Notes under the pieces: generated by a model | Database searches by the model: none | Told to the model about the DNA's origin: nothing | The model's input: the letters and a program-made list of their open reading frames with translations, nothing else | Shown: piece by piece, positions 1 through 9,887 of the stretch | Layout: each line of letters starts with the position of its first letter | How positions within the stretch are numbered: position 1 is the first letter of the stretch | Assembly (NCBI GenBank): GCA_008081045.1 | Contig: VMDC01000001.1 | Span: forward strand, 124,001-188,000 | Length of the DNA stretch: 64,000 nucleotides | Source: Gammaproteobacteria bacterium | GTDB taxonomy: Bacteria > Pseudomonadota > Gammaproteobacteria > Pseudomonadales > Pseudohongiellaceae | Direction: 5' to 3' | Position numbers and translations under genes: made by a program

Positions 1-25
1 AGCCCGGAAGGGCCGTCGTTTCCTG

Positions 26-970
26 ATGCCTACTGTTATGCATGACAAACCACAGAAACCTCTTGCCGGCGCGCTGCTTTCACTGACCACGGCCGCACTT
101 TGGGGGGTGTTGCCGGTGGCCCTGAAAGAGCTGCTTTCCGTGATGGATGCGGGTACCGTCGTCTGGTACCGGTTTCTGGTTGCGTGGCTGGTCATTCTGG
201 TCTGGCTGGCAGCCAGACAGAATCTTCCGGATCTTCTTCGCGCATCGGTGAGAGTGCGGTGGATGATGCTTATCGCTGCGCTGGGGTTATGCGGTAACTA
301 TTATTTTTTCTCCCTGTCACTCAACTTTGTCAATGCCGAGACAAGCGAGGCAGTGATTCAGCTGACCACGCTGTTTTTGATACTCGGTGGCGTCTTCATC
401 TACAAAGAGCCCTTTGCAGGCATGCAGAAAGCGGGTACGGGCCTTATTCTTGCGGGCCTGCTGCTGTTTTTCCATGATCGGTTGGAAGTACTGAGTTCTT
501 TGGATAATGCAGAAACCCTGGGCGTGCTTATCGTCGTGGTGGCTGCGATTACCTGGACAATCTATGCACTGCTGCAGAAGCAGCTGCTGGGGACGTTCAG
601 TTCAGTACAGATTCTGTTTGTCATTTATGTGATTTCAGTGGTGGTGCTGATGCCATTTGTGTCGCCGGGCGCGCTGTTTCAGTTGACCGGTTTTCAATAC
701 GCGCTGTTGACCTTTTGCTGCCTGAACACTCTCATTGCCTACGGCTGTTTTGCTGAGGCACTCAACCTGTGGGATGCTTCGAAGGTCAGCGCGGTGCTGG
801 CACTGGCGCCGCTCTTCACTATCGCAACGCTTAAAGTCATTGTCATCATCAATCCGGATTATGCGTTTACCGATCGTCTGTCGAATCTTTCCGTGCTGGG
901 TGCGGTGCTGCTCATGGTGGGGTCAGCTTTGACTGCGCTGATGCCGATTCTGCAGCAGCGCCGTCAATAG
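26..970 (+). CDS. EamA/DMT-superfamily permease
   Basis: 314 aa, about ten hydrophobic segments, repeated EamA-like halves (ALWGVLPVALKELL...WYRFLVAWLVI). Confidence 0.85.
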   Translation: MPTVMHDKPQKPLAGALLSLTTAALWGVLPVALKELLSVMDAGTVVWYRFLVAWLVILVWLAARQNLPDLLRASVRVRWMMLIAALGLCGNYYFFSLSLNFVNAETSEAVIQLTTLFLILGGVFIYKEPFAGMQKAGTGLILAGLLLFFHDRLEVLSSLDNAETLGVLIVVVAAITWTIYALLQKQLLGTFSSVQILFVIYVISVVVLMPFVSPGALFQLTGFQYALLTFCCLNTLIAYGCFAEALNLWDASKVSAVLALAPLFTIATLKVIVIINPDYAFTDRLSNLSVLGAVLLMVGSALTALMPILQQRRQ

Positions 971-1110
971 TCATTGGTGGCAACCGATGACGAGGTGTGC
1001 GAGAGCAGAGATTGCAATCTGTGCGGCTGCTGACTAAATTTAAGTGACCGGTGCCTCATTCATCCGGTATCGAACACTATAAAAACAGGGGCCATCCCGG
1101 GAGTCTGTCC

Positions 1111-3105
1111 ATGCGAGTTGCAGGTTTCGCGCTTTTTCTTTCTACTTTAATACTGTCTCATTTCGCGGTTGCCCAGTTGAGTCGGGTGGAGATTACCTCG
1201 CGAGAGACCTTGTCTGACCCGAGCGTCCGGTTCAGCTATGAAAGGATCGAAGGGGTCATGCATTTTACGCTTGCTCCGGGTCTGAGGGCTAACCAGGCGA
1301 TCGTTGATCTTGAACATGCACCTTTGAACGAGTCTGGTCTGGTGGAGTATGCAGCGGATTTCCGGCTGCTGGTGCCCAGCGAAAATATCGCAAGCGACAC
1401 GCTGATCTACCACGTCAATAACCGGGGCAGGAGTACGACGCATCCGGAAATTTCCCTGCAGCACCCTCTGGCTTCACAGGGCTTCACGTATCTGGTGACA
1501 GGCTGGATTAATGAGTTAAGTTCCGCACCGGGGCGCCTTCGCCTGCACGCGCCCGTGGTCGGCTCTGAGGAGGGTCCCATCGTTGGGCCGGTCCGCTACG
1601 AGGTTTCAACAGGTCGGGCTACCGACAGCCTTGCTATTGCGGGTCCCGGGCATCTGGCTTATCCGCCGACTGACGCGGGACTGGCTGCGGCGACTCTTAC
1701 CCGTCGTCTGTATCAGTCTGACCCCAGAGACCCTGTAGAGCGATCCCAATTCGACCTGTCAGTTACCGAGCGCGAAGATTCTAATCAGGTTGACGTGGCT
1801 CTTGTGCTCGACGGGGGCTTTGAACCCGGTTACCTGTATGAGCTGATTTACGAAGCGCAGGACTCGGTTCTTGCCGGAGCAGGAATGTCCGCGATTCGGG
1901 ATGCTGTCGCGGCGATTCGCCACGATCAGGAATCCGATCTGCTGCAGGATCTCAACCTGCCTCAGATCCGACATACGATTGCTTACGGGGTCTCGCAAAG
2001 CGGTCGCTTGTTGCGCCAGTTTGTCTACGATGGCTTCAATGCCGATCTGAACGGTAATCGGGTGTTTGACGGTGTCATCCCGATCATCTCAGGCGGAGGT
2101 TTTGGCATGTTTAACATGCGCTTTGCCATGCCAACACGGACCAATGGCCATCATTCCAATCATCTTTATCCTAATGATCTGTTTCCGTTTACCTACGGAA
2201 ACAGTACAGATCCCCATACGGGCAGACAGGACGGGGTGCTTGCCAAAGCGCGGGTGGCGGGCGTTGAGCCAAAATTGATGCACATTCAGACGGTCAACGA
2301 GTACTGGCTGAGGGCGGGCTCTCTTACCCACACGACTGCGGACGGCCGTGCGGATGTCCTGATTCCTGACAATGTGCGCTTCTATACGATAGGAGGATCC
2401 CAGCACGGCTCTGGCAACGGTCGACCACGCGAAGCAAGCAGCGGACAACTGCCTCCGAATCCGAGCATGTGGTCGCCTATCAGCGATTCTCTGATCGTTG
2501 CCATGAGCCGCTGGATTGCAGATATGCAGGCCCCGCCCGCATCACGAATGCCGCGTATCGCCGATGGGACACTGTTGCCTTCCCACCTGAACGGCGAGAT
2601 CAACCCTGATGTCTGGCGGCCAATTGCCGGATATCGACATCCCTCTTCCATGTATCAGCCCAGCCTGAATGATTACGGAGAGCGCTGGTCAGATGGACGC
2701 GTCATTGACAGTCACCCTCAGCGCGCAAGCGGAGCTTACGTCGCTCTGGTTCCTGCGACGGATCAGCACAACAATGATCTGGCCTCCGCAACTGTGCTGC
2801 CGCCCACCGCCAAAGTGCCGCTCGCCACCTTTGTCAGTTGGAATTTGCGAGCGCCGGAGACCGGCGCCGAAAATTCCCTGGCGCGGTTGGCCGGGGGCTA
2901 TATCCCTTTCGCCAAAACCGCGGACGACGCTGCTGATGCCGGAGACCCCAGAAGTTCTCTGGAGGCACTATACGGCAGCTTTTCTGATTATCTGGCGCAG
3001 TATGAGGCCGCTACCGATGCACTTATCGCCGACGGTTTCCTGTTGTCCGGTTTCAAGGACGCCTATATGCAGATCGCACGCGACAATGCTGCGTTTTTTC
3101 CCTAG
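1111..3105 (+). CDS. Secreted alpha/beta-hydrolase-domain protein
   Basis: Signal peptide MRVAGFALFLSTLILSHFAVAQ; GVSQSGRLLRQFVYDGFN nucleophile-elbow-like motif; ORF can extend to 1051 with a GTG start. Confidence 0.75.
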   Translation: MRVAGFALFLSTLILSHFAVAQLSRVEITSRETLSDPSVRFSYERIEGVMHFTLAPGLRANQAIVDLEHAPLNESGLVEYAADFRLLVPSENIASDTLIYHVNNRGRSTTHPEISLQHPLASQGFTYLVTGWINELSSAPGRLRLHAPVVGSEEGPIVGPVRYEVSTGRATDSLAIAGPGHLAYPPTDAGLAAATLTRRLYQSDPRDPVERSQFDLSVTEREDSNQVDVALVLDGGFEPGYLYELIYEAQDSVLAGAGMSAIRDAVAAIRHDQESDLLQDLNLPQIRHTIAYGVSQSGRLLRQFVYDGFNADLNGNRVFDGVIPIISGGGFGMFNMRFAMPTRTNGHHSNHLYPNDLFPFTYGNSTDPHTGRQDGVLAKARVAGVEPKLMHIQTVNEYWLRAGSLTHTTADGRADVLIPDNVRFYTIGGSQHGSGNGRPREASSGQLPPNPSMWSPISDSLIVAMSRWIADMQAPPASRMPRIADGTLLPSHLNGEINPDVWRPIAGYRHPSSMYQPSLNDYGERWSDGRVIDSHPQRASGAYVALVPATDQHNNDLASATVLPPTAKVPLATFVSWNLRAPETGAENSLARLAGGYIPFAKTADDAADAGDPRSSLEALYGSFSDYLAQYEAATDALIADGFLLSGFKDAYMQIARDNAAFFP

Positions 3106-3219
3106 GCCAAGTCAGTGTGGCCTTGGTGATGCGCATCGGTCGCGCGTTTCGAAATCCCCTACAGGCTTGTCGCGGGTTTCGGGATTGGGGCCTGCCGCGG
3201 TCTCGGGGGCAGATCTGCG

Positions 3220-3681
3220 CTATTTCCTGAGGTCAATACCGTATTCAAGAAAGGCTTTCAGGCAGTTGAGCATGTCCTGCCAGCCGCCACAGTTATCATG
3301 TGAGCCTCTGTATCCTTCTTCATCCCGGTGCCATCCTGATTCGCTCACACGGACCAGTGTAGTGCGCTCATCGATCACTTCGAAGTCAAAGCTGACGAGC
3401 ACTTCGTAAGCCACGGCTGTTGTCTTCTGCCAGTTTTTTGAGTCGATGCCGAGTTCAATCGCTTCGTTTGCTACCAGCTTCTTCACGATGACTTCATTAC
3501 TGCCCCAGTGATCCCAGGTCCAGGTGATGGTTCTGCCTTCCGCCATGCTGGCGCTTGCAGCATCGACAAAATACAGCGTGAGTTTGCTGCGATCAGTGAT
3601 GGCGGAAAAGGTCTCGGAAATTGGCCGGTTAATTCGCTTACTGACGGTAAAGTTACATTCGGACATAGATCGCTGCGTCAT
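3220..3681 (-). CDS. SRPBCC/AHSA1-like domain protein
   Basis: 153 aa; ISETFSAITDRSKLTLYF...ESGWHRDEEGY pattern typical of AHSA1 proteins. Confidence 0.75.
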   Translation of the reverse strand: MTQRSMSECNFTVSKRINRPISETFSAITDRSKLTLYFVDAASASMAEGRTITWTWDHWGSNEVIVKKLVANEAIELGIDSKNWQKTTAVAYEVLVSFDFEVIDERTTLVRVSESGWHRDEEGYRGSHDNCGGWQDMLNCLKAFLEYGIDLRK

Positions 3682-3842
3682 AGTGCTTTTTTATGAGAGT
3701 GGCTGAGTCAGACAGCATGCAGGCTCCATCACTGTGAATGTCTGAGCATCCAGCCACGTGGCAGCAGCTCTGCAAGCAGCCACAACAGGGCTCTATTGCG
3801 TGCCGGCTCGGCGTCCGCTCCTTGCGTTTTCACAGTCCTCGT

Positions 3843-5069
3843 TCAGTCGTCTCCGGGTGAATCCAGCGCGAGTTTGATCGGCTCGAGTCTTGGCAGGCTG
3901 CAGGCGTGCGGTTCAGTGTCGGTGGATGTGTCCTCGGGATTGCCGGTTCCGCCCAGATTCAGGAAAGTTTGGGAGGGCGCTTCCCCCAGACAAATCAGAT
4001 TCTCAATGGACCCGCCGGCACGGATTAGCCCGCCCCACACGATGTCGGGAGAGTGGTTGCCAGTCGCCGCGTGCCACTTGGCCAGTAATGCGTGGGCCGG
4101 CTCAGTGCCACCGCCTTCATACTGATTGTCGTGGATATAGATCTGCTCCGGGTAAGGGTCGTAGCTCGGGTCGTCTATGGAGCGCCCGCCCAGCACAAAA
4201 CTGTAGACCATGAGATTGACGTTGTTGTTGTCCCTGAAAGTGTTCTCAAAGACTTCGATATTGTCGTTCGCCAGAATCAGCAATCCCGTGCCGGCCGGAA
4301 CATTCCCGACTATGGCCCCTTCGGGGGCAAAGTTTGCCGTATTGTTTTCATAGACCGTGTTATGGAACACCCGCGTACCCTGGCCGCCCTGGATTTCCAG
4401 ATTCGGTAAATCGAATACCAGAATACCGCCGGTATTGTTGGTGGCCACATTGTCATAGACATCGGCAAATGTTGAGTTTTCGATCTCGATACCGGCGACG
4501 TTATATTCGGCACGTGAATTGCGCACAATGATTTGGCTTGACTGACCGACATAGATGCCAGCATCGGCTGCCCCGATCGCTACGGAACTGTCAATGAGGA
4601 TGTGGCTGGACTGTACCGGATAGATCCCGTAGGCACCATTCTCCGGGTCCGGACCATTGGTCCACTCGGTGCGTACCCGACGAATAATGACGTTAGTGCT
4701 TTCATTGATTTTCAGCGCGTCTCCGATGGTGTCCTCAATCGCGAGATCTTCGATCACAAAATCGTCAGCCGTCACCAACAGGCCTTCTGCACCCTGCAGC
4801 TGGCCGCTGAATGACAGAATTGATCGGTCCATGCCGGCTCCACGAATGGTAACTCCCGGAACGGACAGCGACAGGCTGCGGGTCATCTCATGTCGGCCGG
4901 GTGGAATTTCGATCGTGTCGCCGGGCTGCGCTTCGATCAGCTGTAGCTGGAGAGATTCCTCGAAGTTTAATTCGGGTTGCGAAGCAGCGCCGGTGTCAGA
5001 GCGGTCATTGCAAGCATTCACTGACAGGGCCACGCTAAGCGCCAGGCCATACATTTTGGGGTTTCTCAT
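3843..5069 (-). CDS. Right-handed parallel beta-helix repeat lipoprotein
   Basis: Lipobox-like LSVNACND; repeated PbH1-type segments (GIYVGQSSQIIVRNSRAEYNVAGIEIENS). Confidence 0.8.
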   Translation of the reverse strand: MRNPKMYGLALSVALSVNACNDRSDTGAASQPELNFEESLQLQLIEAQPGDTIEIPPGRHEMTRSLSLSVPGVTIRGAGMDRSILSFSGQLQGAEGLLVTADDFVIEDLAIEDTIGDALKINESTNVIIRRVRTEWTNGPDPENGAYGIYPVQSSHILIDSSVAIGAADAGIYVGQSSQIIVRNSRAEYNVAGIEIENSTFADVYDNVATNNTGGILVFDLPNLEIQGGQGTRVFHNTVYENNTANFAPEGAIVGNVPAGTGLLILANDNIEVFENTFRDNNNVNLMVYSFVLGGRSIDDPSYDPYPEQIYIHDNQYEGGGTEPAHALLAKWHAATGNHSPDIVWGGLIRAGGSIENLICLGEAPSQTFLNLGGTGNPEDTSTDTEPHACSLPRLEPIKLALDSPGDD

Positions 5070-5140
5070 TGTTTTTATCCCTCGGTAGTCAGGTTTTCAG
5101 TGTTTTGTGGGCCCTTGTTCATCCGGATGAGGCAGCCGGC

Positions 5141-5659
5141 CTAGCGATCCACCACTTCGTACATCCACGTGTCGCCGCTGCGTATTGATTCATCGGAGGT
5201 AAAATCACCGTCGGCGCCACCGAAGTATTTGCGCGCAAATTCGGACAGCACCGGAACGACCTCCGGACCCTCCATGACGCGCTGCAGCCGCTGCTCGTAC
5301 AGCCTGCCATCGATACGCAGAATGATCCGGTCATCGCGGTCAAGATAATGCGGCCACTGCTTCCAGATGCCTCCGTAGCTGGTGTTCATGTAGCCGCTGA
5401 CGAGGAACAGTCGCTGGTCGTGCACACCAAGCCAGACTGTTCGCGACCGCGCCGGCTGCAGGGTCTGGAATTCAACCGTGTCACGGTCAGTCAGAAAACT
5501 CCAGTCATCAGGGGCCGCAGTGAGCTCTCCGGTGGTGAACGGGCCGCCTGAGAAGACCTCCAAAGGGCCGTCGCTGAACCGCATCAGAGCCAGGAACAAG
5601 CCGATCAGGCCAACAGCGAGTCCGAGCGTCACACCGATTGTTTTCGTCAACGTTTTCAT
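5141..5659 (-). CDS. Membrane-anchored hypothetical protein, DDWSF family (copy 1)
   Basis: N-terminal TM segment; shares DDWSF, IDGRLYEQRLQRV and a C-terminal W motif with the ORF at 9239..9784. Confidence 0.7.
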   Translation of the reverse strand: MKTLTKTIGVTLGLAVGLIGLFLALMRFSDGPLEVFSGGPFTTGELTAAPDDWSFLTDRDTVEFQTLQPARSRTVWLGVHDQRLFLVSGYMNTSYGGIWKQWPHYLDRDDRIILRIDGRLYEQRLQRVMEGPEVVPVLSEFARKYFGGADGDFTSDESIRSGDTWMYEVVDR

Positions 5660-5902
5660 GGCTAAGTCCCTGTACAGGTTTTTGAGCGAGTCTGTTCAGC
5701 GCAATCAGCTATTTCTGGTGCACCGGGTGCTGTTTGCGGTCATTTTTGCCTAATTTCCAGCCTTTTTTAAGAAAAACTTGATCTGAAACGCCAGTCGGCG
5801 CGTTTATCGCGATAGGACTCTGCCCCATCCGGCTTGAATGCCCTTGGGGCTCAAGGCTGTTAGTCCCTACCTCGAGGCTACTGCATGCCTCTCTAAACCC
5901 TT

Positions 5903-5941
5903 AAATGCCTCTGTCGTCTAACCCGGCAGGGGCATTTTTTT
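5903..5941 (+). terminator. Rho-independent terminator with no annotated upstream + strand gene
   Basis: 11-bp stem aaatgcctctg/caggggcattt (one G.U) followed by a T run. Confidence 0.75.
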
Positions 5942-6008
5942 GTCGGTTCCCCCGTATGGCGGCTCGAGCACCACCTCAGCGGCAATGCACCGCCCTCTGC
6001 TGGAGGAT

Positions 6009-7148
6009 TCAACCGGTTAAGCCGCTGATAGCGCGGATCCGATGGCTTTCGCTGTCGGTCACATAAACCACGCCGCGATGAACGCAGACTCCGTGCGGTC
6101 GGTTCAGTGAACAGCTCAGGGGGTCTCCATCCGGGCCGTCGCCCCGTTCACCGCTCCCCAAAACTGTACTGATCACGCCCGAGCTGAGTGAAAGGTGACG
6201 AATGACATGATTTTCCGTGTCAACGATGTACAGGCTGTTATCGGTGCTGGAATAGGCGATCCCTTTGGGTCCGTTAAACGTGGCGTCCAGACCGGGCCCG
6301 CCGTCTCCGGTATATCCACGCTGTCCGGTTCCGGCAATGCGCTGCAGCTGTCCGGCGTTGAGATCCAGTTTGAATACCGCGTTGCCTTCACGAAGCACCA
6401 AGTAGGCATTGCCGTCCCTGTCGCAGTCGATGGATCTTGGCCCGAGCAGCGGTGTTCCCGACAATGCTGCACTGTCCGGAGTTGCAGTGCGCTCACCGGT
6501 GCCGGACAAGGTGGAGATCATGCCGGTCTGACGGCTCACACTGCGTAAGCGATGGTTCCCGATGTCGCAGATCAGCAGATTGTTCCTCGAATCAAAAGCG
6601 ATGCTGTGAGGACGGCGCAGCTGGCTCAACACGGCTGAACCGCCATCTCCGGAAAAACCCTCTTCGCCGTTGCCGGCTACGGTACTTACGAGGCCGGTTC
6701 GGCCGGCGATGCGTCTTACCGTATGGTTGTCGCGCTCCACGACGAAAAGATTGCCCTCAACATCCCATCTGATTTCGTGGGGTGCGGAGAAAGCTGTCTC
6801 CAGTGGCCGCCGCGATTCGCTGCGATAACCCGGCTCGCCGGTGCCGGCAATGGTGGAAAGTCTCAAATTAGTCAGATCAATGCGCCGGATGCGGCCGGTG
6901 TCGACCTCACAGAAATAGAGTGCCCCATCGGGGCCGGGCACGACGCCGTAGGGATTGTTGATCGGGGCTTCTGTGGCAAGGCTGCCTCGCCTGCCTTCAG
7001 GTTCATATCCCGCCTCGCCGGTTCCGGCGACGGTATCCACCCTCGCGGTTTGTCCCCAAACGACTGACGGGAAGGCGCTCGCCACTGAGGTGAGTGCGAG
7101 TGTTTGGCCGAAGCGCCGGCGGTTCATTCTGTGAGTTACTCTGACCAT
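6009..7148 (-). CDS. Exported NHL-repeat beta-propeller protein
   Basis: Tat-like MNRRRFGQTLALTSVASAFPSVVWG; repeated VAGTGEAGYxGDGGxA NHL units; ORF open to 7298 but would overlap the divergent gene. Confidence 0.85.
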   Translation of the reverse strand: MVRVTHRMNRRRFGQTLALTSVASAFPSVVWGQTARVDTVAGTGEAGYEPEGRRGSLATEAPINNPYGVVPGPDGALYFCEVDTGRIRRIDLTNLRLSTIAGTGEPGYRSESRRPLETAFSAPHEIRWDVEGNLFVVERDNHTVRRIAGRTGLVSTVAGNGEEGFSGDGGSAVLSQLRRPHSIAFDSRNNLLICDIGNHRLRSVSRQTGMISTLSGTGERTATPDSAALSGTPLLGPRSIDCDRDGNAYLVLREGNAVFKLDLNAGQLQRIAGTGQRGYTGDGGPGLDATFNGPKGIAYSSTDNSLYIVDTENHVIRHLSLSSGVISTVLGSGERGDGPDGDPLSCSLNRPHGVCVHRGVVYVTDSESHRIRAISGLTG

Positions 7149-7263
7149 GACAGGTTTCTTACGGTGAAGAATTCCCCGGACTGGGTGTTGTTTTTTTTGC
7201 CCGCCCCAAATACTCTCACATTCCAACCGTTTGAATAAGAACAAAAGCAGCAGGGGATTGACC

Positions 7264-8142
7264 ATGTGCGATTTTGAGACGCAAAAAGATGCAGACAATT
7301 ACTTGAAGACTCATTCGGAACTTTCCAGACGCGAGTTTACGACGCTGGCGACAGGGGCGGGCATGGCCATGATGATGCCATCAATCGCCAGTGCGCAGTC
7401 GATCTCCGAGCGGGACGTAGAAATCCGGACTCCGGATGGTGTGGCAGATTGCCATTTTGCGTATCCCTCAACCGGCAGCCACGCCGCGGTGCTGGTATGG
7501 CCGGATATTCTGGCGCTACGGCCCGCTTTCAGGGAAATGGGCCGCAGACTGGCGCGGGAAGGTTATGCAGTGCTGACGGTGAACCCTTTTTACCGTGACG
7601 CGCGTTCTCCGGTGGTTGGCCTGGGCGCCAGCTTTGGACAACCGGAAATCCGGAACCTGGTGCTTCCCATGGCCAGGAACCTTAACGCAGACACTCACTT
7701 CACTGATGCCAGGACGTTTACCGCTTGGCTCGATGAGCAGGATGAAGTGGACACCGGTAAGGGCATTGGTACCACCGGCTACTGCATGGGTGGACCGATG
7801 GTGATGCGCACCGTGGCCGCCGTTCCGGAACGCTTCGCCGCTGGCGCAACTTTTCATGGAGGAGGTCTGGCGACGGGCAATTCCGACAGTCCACATCTAC
7901 TTATTCCTGAGACCCGGGCGTCCATGCTGCATTGCGTTGCTGACAATGATGATCAGAATGATCCTCAGGCGAAAATGACGCTGCGGGAAGCCTACGATTC
8001 CGCAGGTATAGATGCTGAGATTGAAGTATATTCCGGCGCCCTTCATGGCTGGTGTGCGATTGATTCGCAGGTTTACCATCAGGATCAGGCTGAGAAAGCC
8101 TGGACCCGACTGCTGAATTTGTTCGCAACGAATCTGGCGTGA
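7264..8142 (+). CDS. Dienelactone hydrolase family protein, exported
   Basis: SRREFTTLATGAGMAMMMPSIASA Tat-like signal; GYCMGG nucleophile elbow; C-terminal GALHGW. Confidence 0.88.
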   Translation: MCDFETQKDADNYLKTHSELSRREFTTLATGAGMAMMMPSIASAQSISERDVEIRTPDGVADCHFAYPSTGSHAAVLVWPDILALRPAFREMGRRLAREGYAVLTVNPFYRDARSPVVGLGASFGQPEIRNLVLPMARNLNADTHFTDARTFTAWLDEQDEVDTGKGIGTTGYCMGGPMVMRTVAAVPERFAAGATFHGGGLATGNSDSPHLLIPETRASMLHCVADNDDQNDPQAKMTLREAYDSAGIDAEIEVYSGALHGWCAIDSQVYHQDQAEKAWTRLLNLFATNLA

Positions 8143-8192
8143 TTTGATATTGCTGACTATCTGCGCTTTCTGTGCTCAGCCAGCGTCAGCAA

Positions 8193-8221
8193 TAAAAAAG
8201 CCCGGCATGCCGGGCTTTTTT
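8193..8221. terminator. Bidirectional rho-independent terminator between convergent genes
   Basis: aaaaaagcccggcatgccgggctttttt, near-perfect palindrome with A/T flanks. Confidence 0.9.
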
Positions 8222-8236
8222 ATTGGTTGATTCCAG

Positions 8237-9187
8237 TCATTCTGGTTGTTGAATATTTAACTTACTGGTCCAGAAAATGTCCGCGTCGCCGAAACTGCTG
8301 TCCTGACGCGATGAAAACCAGGCCATAGTTTCGCCACCCGGTGGCAGAGCCGGGCACATGTCAGCGCCAGCGGTGTTGATCTTGGGCCCGAGATTATAGG
8401 CGGGTTCCCAGTCATTGGTGCCGGCAGAGGCCGCGCCGTAGATGTCCATGCTGCCAAAGCCGCCGGGGCGATTCGAGGTGAAATATACCTGGCCATCAAC
8501 ATCCTGTGTGAAGTGAAATTCTTCCGCTGCGGTATTGATGTTCGGGCCCTGGTTCACTGCATCTCCCCAGCCGCCTCTGCCGTCGGGTTTCACGCAGTAA
8601 ATGTCTGACCCCCCGTAGCCTCCGGCTCGACGCGAGGCAAAACAGAGTGTTTCACCGTCTTGCAGCACCGCCGGGCAATGTTCGTCACCCTCCGTGGTGC
8701 TGACGGGATAGCCGACCAGTTCGGGTGTTGACCACTGTCCGTTCACTTTTCTGGTGACAAACAGATCATGGTTATTTCGTGGACTGGTGGTGGCCAGCCG
8801 ATCTGAGCGGAAGTAGATGGTATTTCCGTCTGCGGTAATCCAGGGCTCACGATCGTCACCCAGGCGCAGGGGGTCTACGTCTGTCGCCGGCGGCTGATTG
8901 ACGGGGATGCCCATATTCACCGGAGTGTCCCAGGTGCCGGACTCTGGATTGAAATTTGCGATGTACAGATCCTTGGGGTCTCCGTCAGCAACGGCCATAT
9001 CCTGTCGGGCGCTGCAGTAAACCATGGTGCCGTCGTCAGCAAAGGACAATTCGCCTTCGGCCCACATGGTGTTGATCGGTGCCCCGAAATTGTGGACAGC
9101 CAGCTCTATCCAGTTGGCTTGCTGGGCGCTGGCGACATTGGCCAGTGTCGTTAAGGCCACTAGCATAAGAGTGCGATAGGTCGTCAT
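8237..9187 (-). CDS. Secreted PD40/TolB-like beta-propeller protein
   Basis: Signal peptide; repeated IYFRSDR, LCFASRRAGGYGGSDIY, VYFTSNRPGGFGSMDIY. Confidence 0.88.
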   Translation of the reverse strand: MTTYRTLMLVALTTLANVASAQQANWIELAVHNFGAPINTMWAEGELSFADDGTMVYCSARQDMAVADGDPKDLYIANFNPESGTWDTPVNMGIPVNQPPATDVDPLRLGDDREPWITADGNTIYFRSDRLATTSPRNNHDLFVTRKVNGQWSTPELVGYPVSTTEGDEHCPAVLQDGETLCFASRRAGGYGGSDIYCVKPDGRGGWGDAVNQGPNINTAAEEFHFTQDVDGQVYFTSNRPGGFGSMDIYGAASAGTNDWEPAYNLGPKINTAGADMCPALPPGGETMAWFSSRQDSSFGDADIFWTSKLNIQQPE

Positions 9188-9238
9188 GTTGTTCCTCGTT
9201 TCAATCTTTCAGAATGATTCTTGGTGATACTGACCCGC

Positions 9239-9784
9239 TCAGGATCGGGATGTGACGTGAAACGTCCACCAGTGGTCGGGGCGTCTGGCGTTCGGGTCCG
9301 GTGTCGGATTGTTCGGCCCTCCGCCAAAGCTTTGCAGTTTGGTGATCCTCGCATTCCAGGCGGCATCCATCCGGGTGGCCTCTTCCACTCTGTTCAGCAC
9401 AACGGGATAGGTGACGCCATCCAGACGCATCACAGCGGGTTCGTTGGCATCAACACGTGCCGCCCAATATTTTTGTTCACATACCGAGCAGCTCAGGTAG
9501 AGCTCACCAGCCGGCGTGGACATGCAATTGAGATTGATTGAATGAGGACGGATACCGGCATAGATCTGCAACTGACAAAGCGGGACTTCATTGGCGAAAG
9601 ACCAGTCGTCTACCGGGCCGTCAGCGGCCGCACCGAACAGGAAGCCGCCCGGTGTGCGTTCGCAGGGACACACTGCAGAATAAATGAGAAAGCCAACAAT
9701 GCCCGCCGCGAGGGCGGAGGCGAGTGAAACTCCGATGATCCATTTGTGATTCGAGGTGTGCGGTTCAGCGACACTTTCGGACAT
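9239..9784 (-). CDS. Membrane-anchored hypothetical protein, DDWSF family (copy 2)
   Basis: N-terminal TM; VDDWSFANEVPLCQLQI, YWAARVDANEPAVMRLDGVTYPVVLNRVEE; paralogous to 5141..5659. Confidence 0.7.
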   Translation of the reverse strand: MSESVAEPHTSNHKWIIGVSLASALAAGIVGFLIYSAVCPCERTPGGFLFGAAADGPVDDWSFANEVPLCQLQIYAGIRPHSINLNCMSTPAGELYLSCSVCEQKYWAARVDANEPAVMRLDGVTYPVVLNRVEEATRMDAAWNARITKLQSFGGGPNNPTPDPNARRPDHWWTFHVTSRS

Positions 9785-9887
9785 GACATTTCTCCTTTTT
9801 TAGACTTGTTATAAAGGATGCTCACAGACTACCGTATTCGTCAGTAAATCAACACATTTTTACTGAGCCTGCCGCCGCGAACTGCCG

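Noticed and set aside
2669-3409. 246-aa plus-strand ORF overlapping the hydrolase 3' end
   Set aside because: Out of frame with a well-supported gene, Pro/Ser/Arg-rich shadow composition, and runs into the minus-strand SRPBCC gene.
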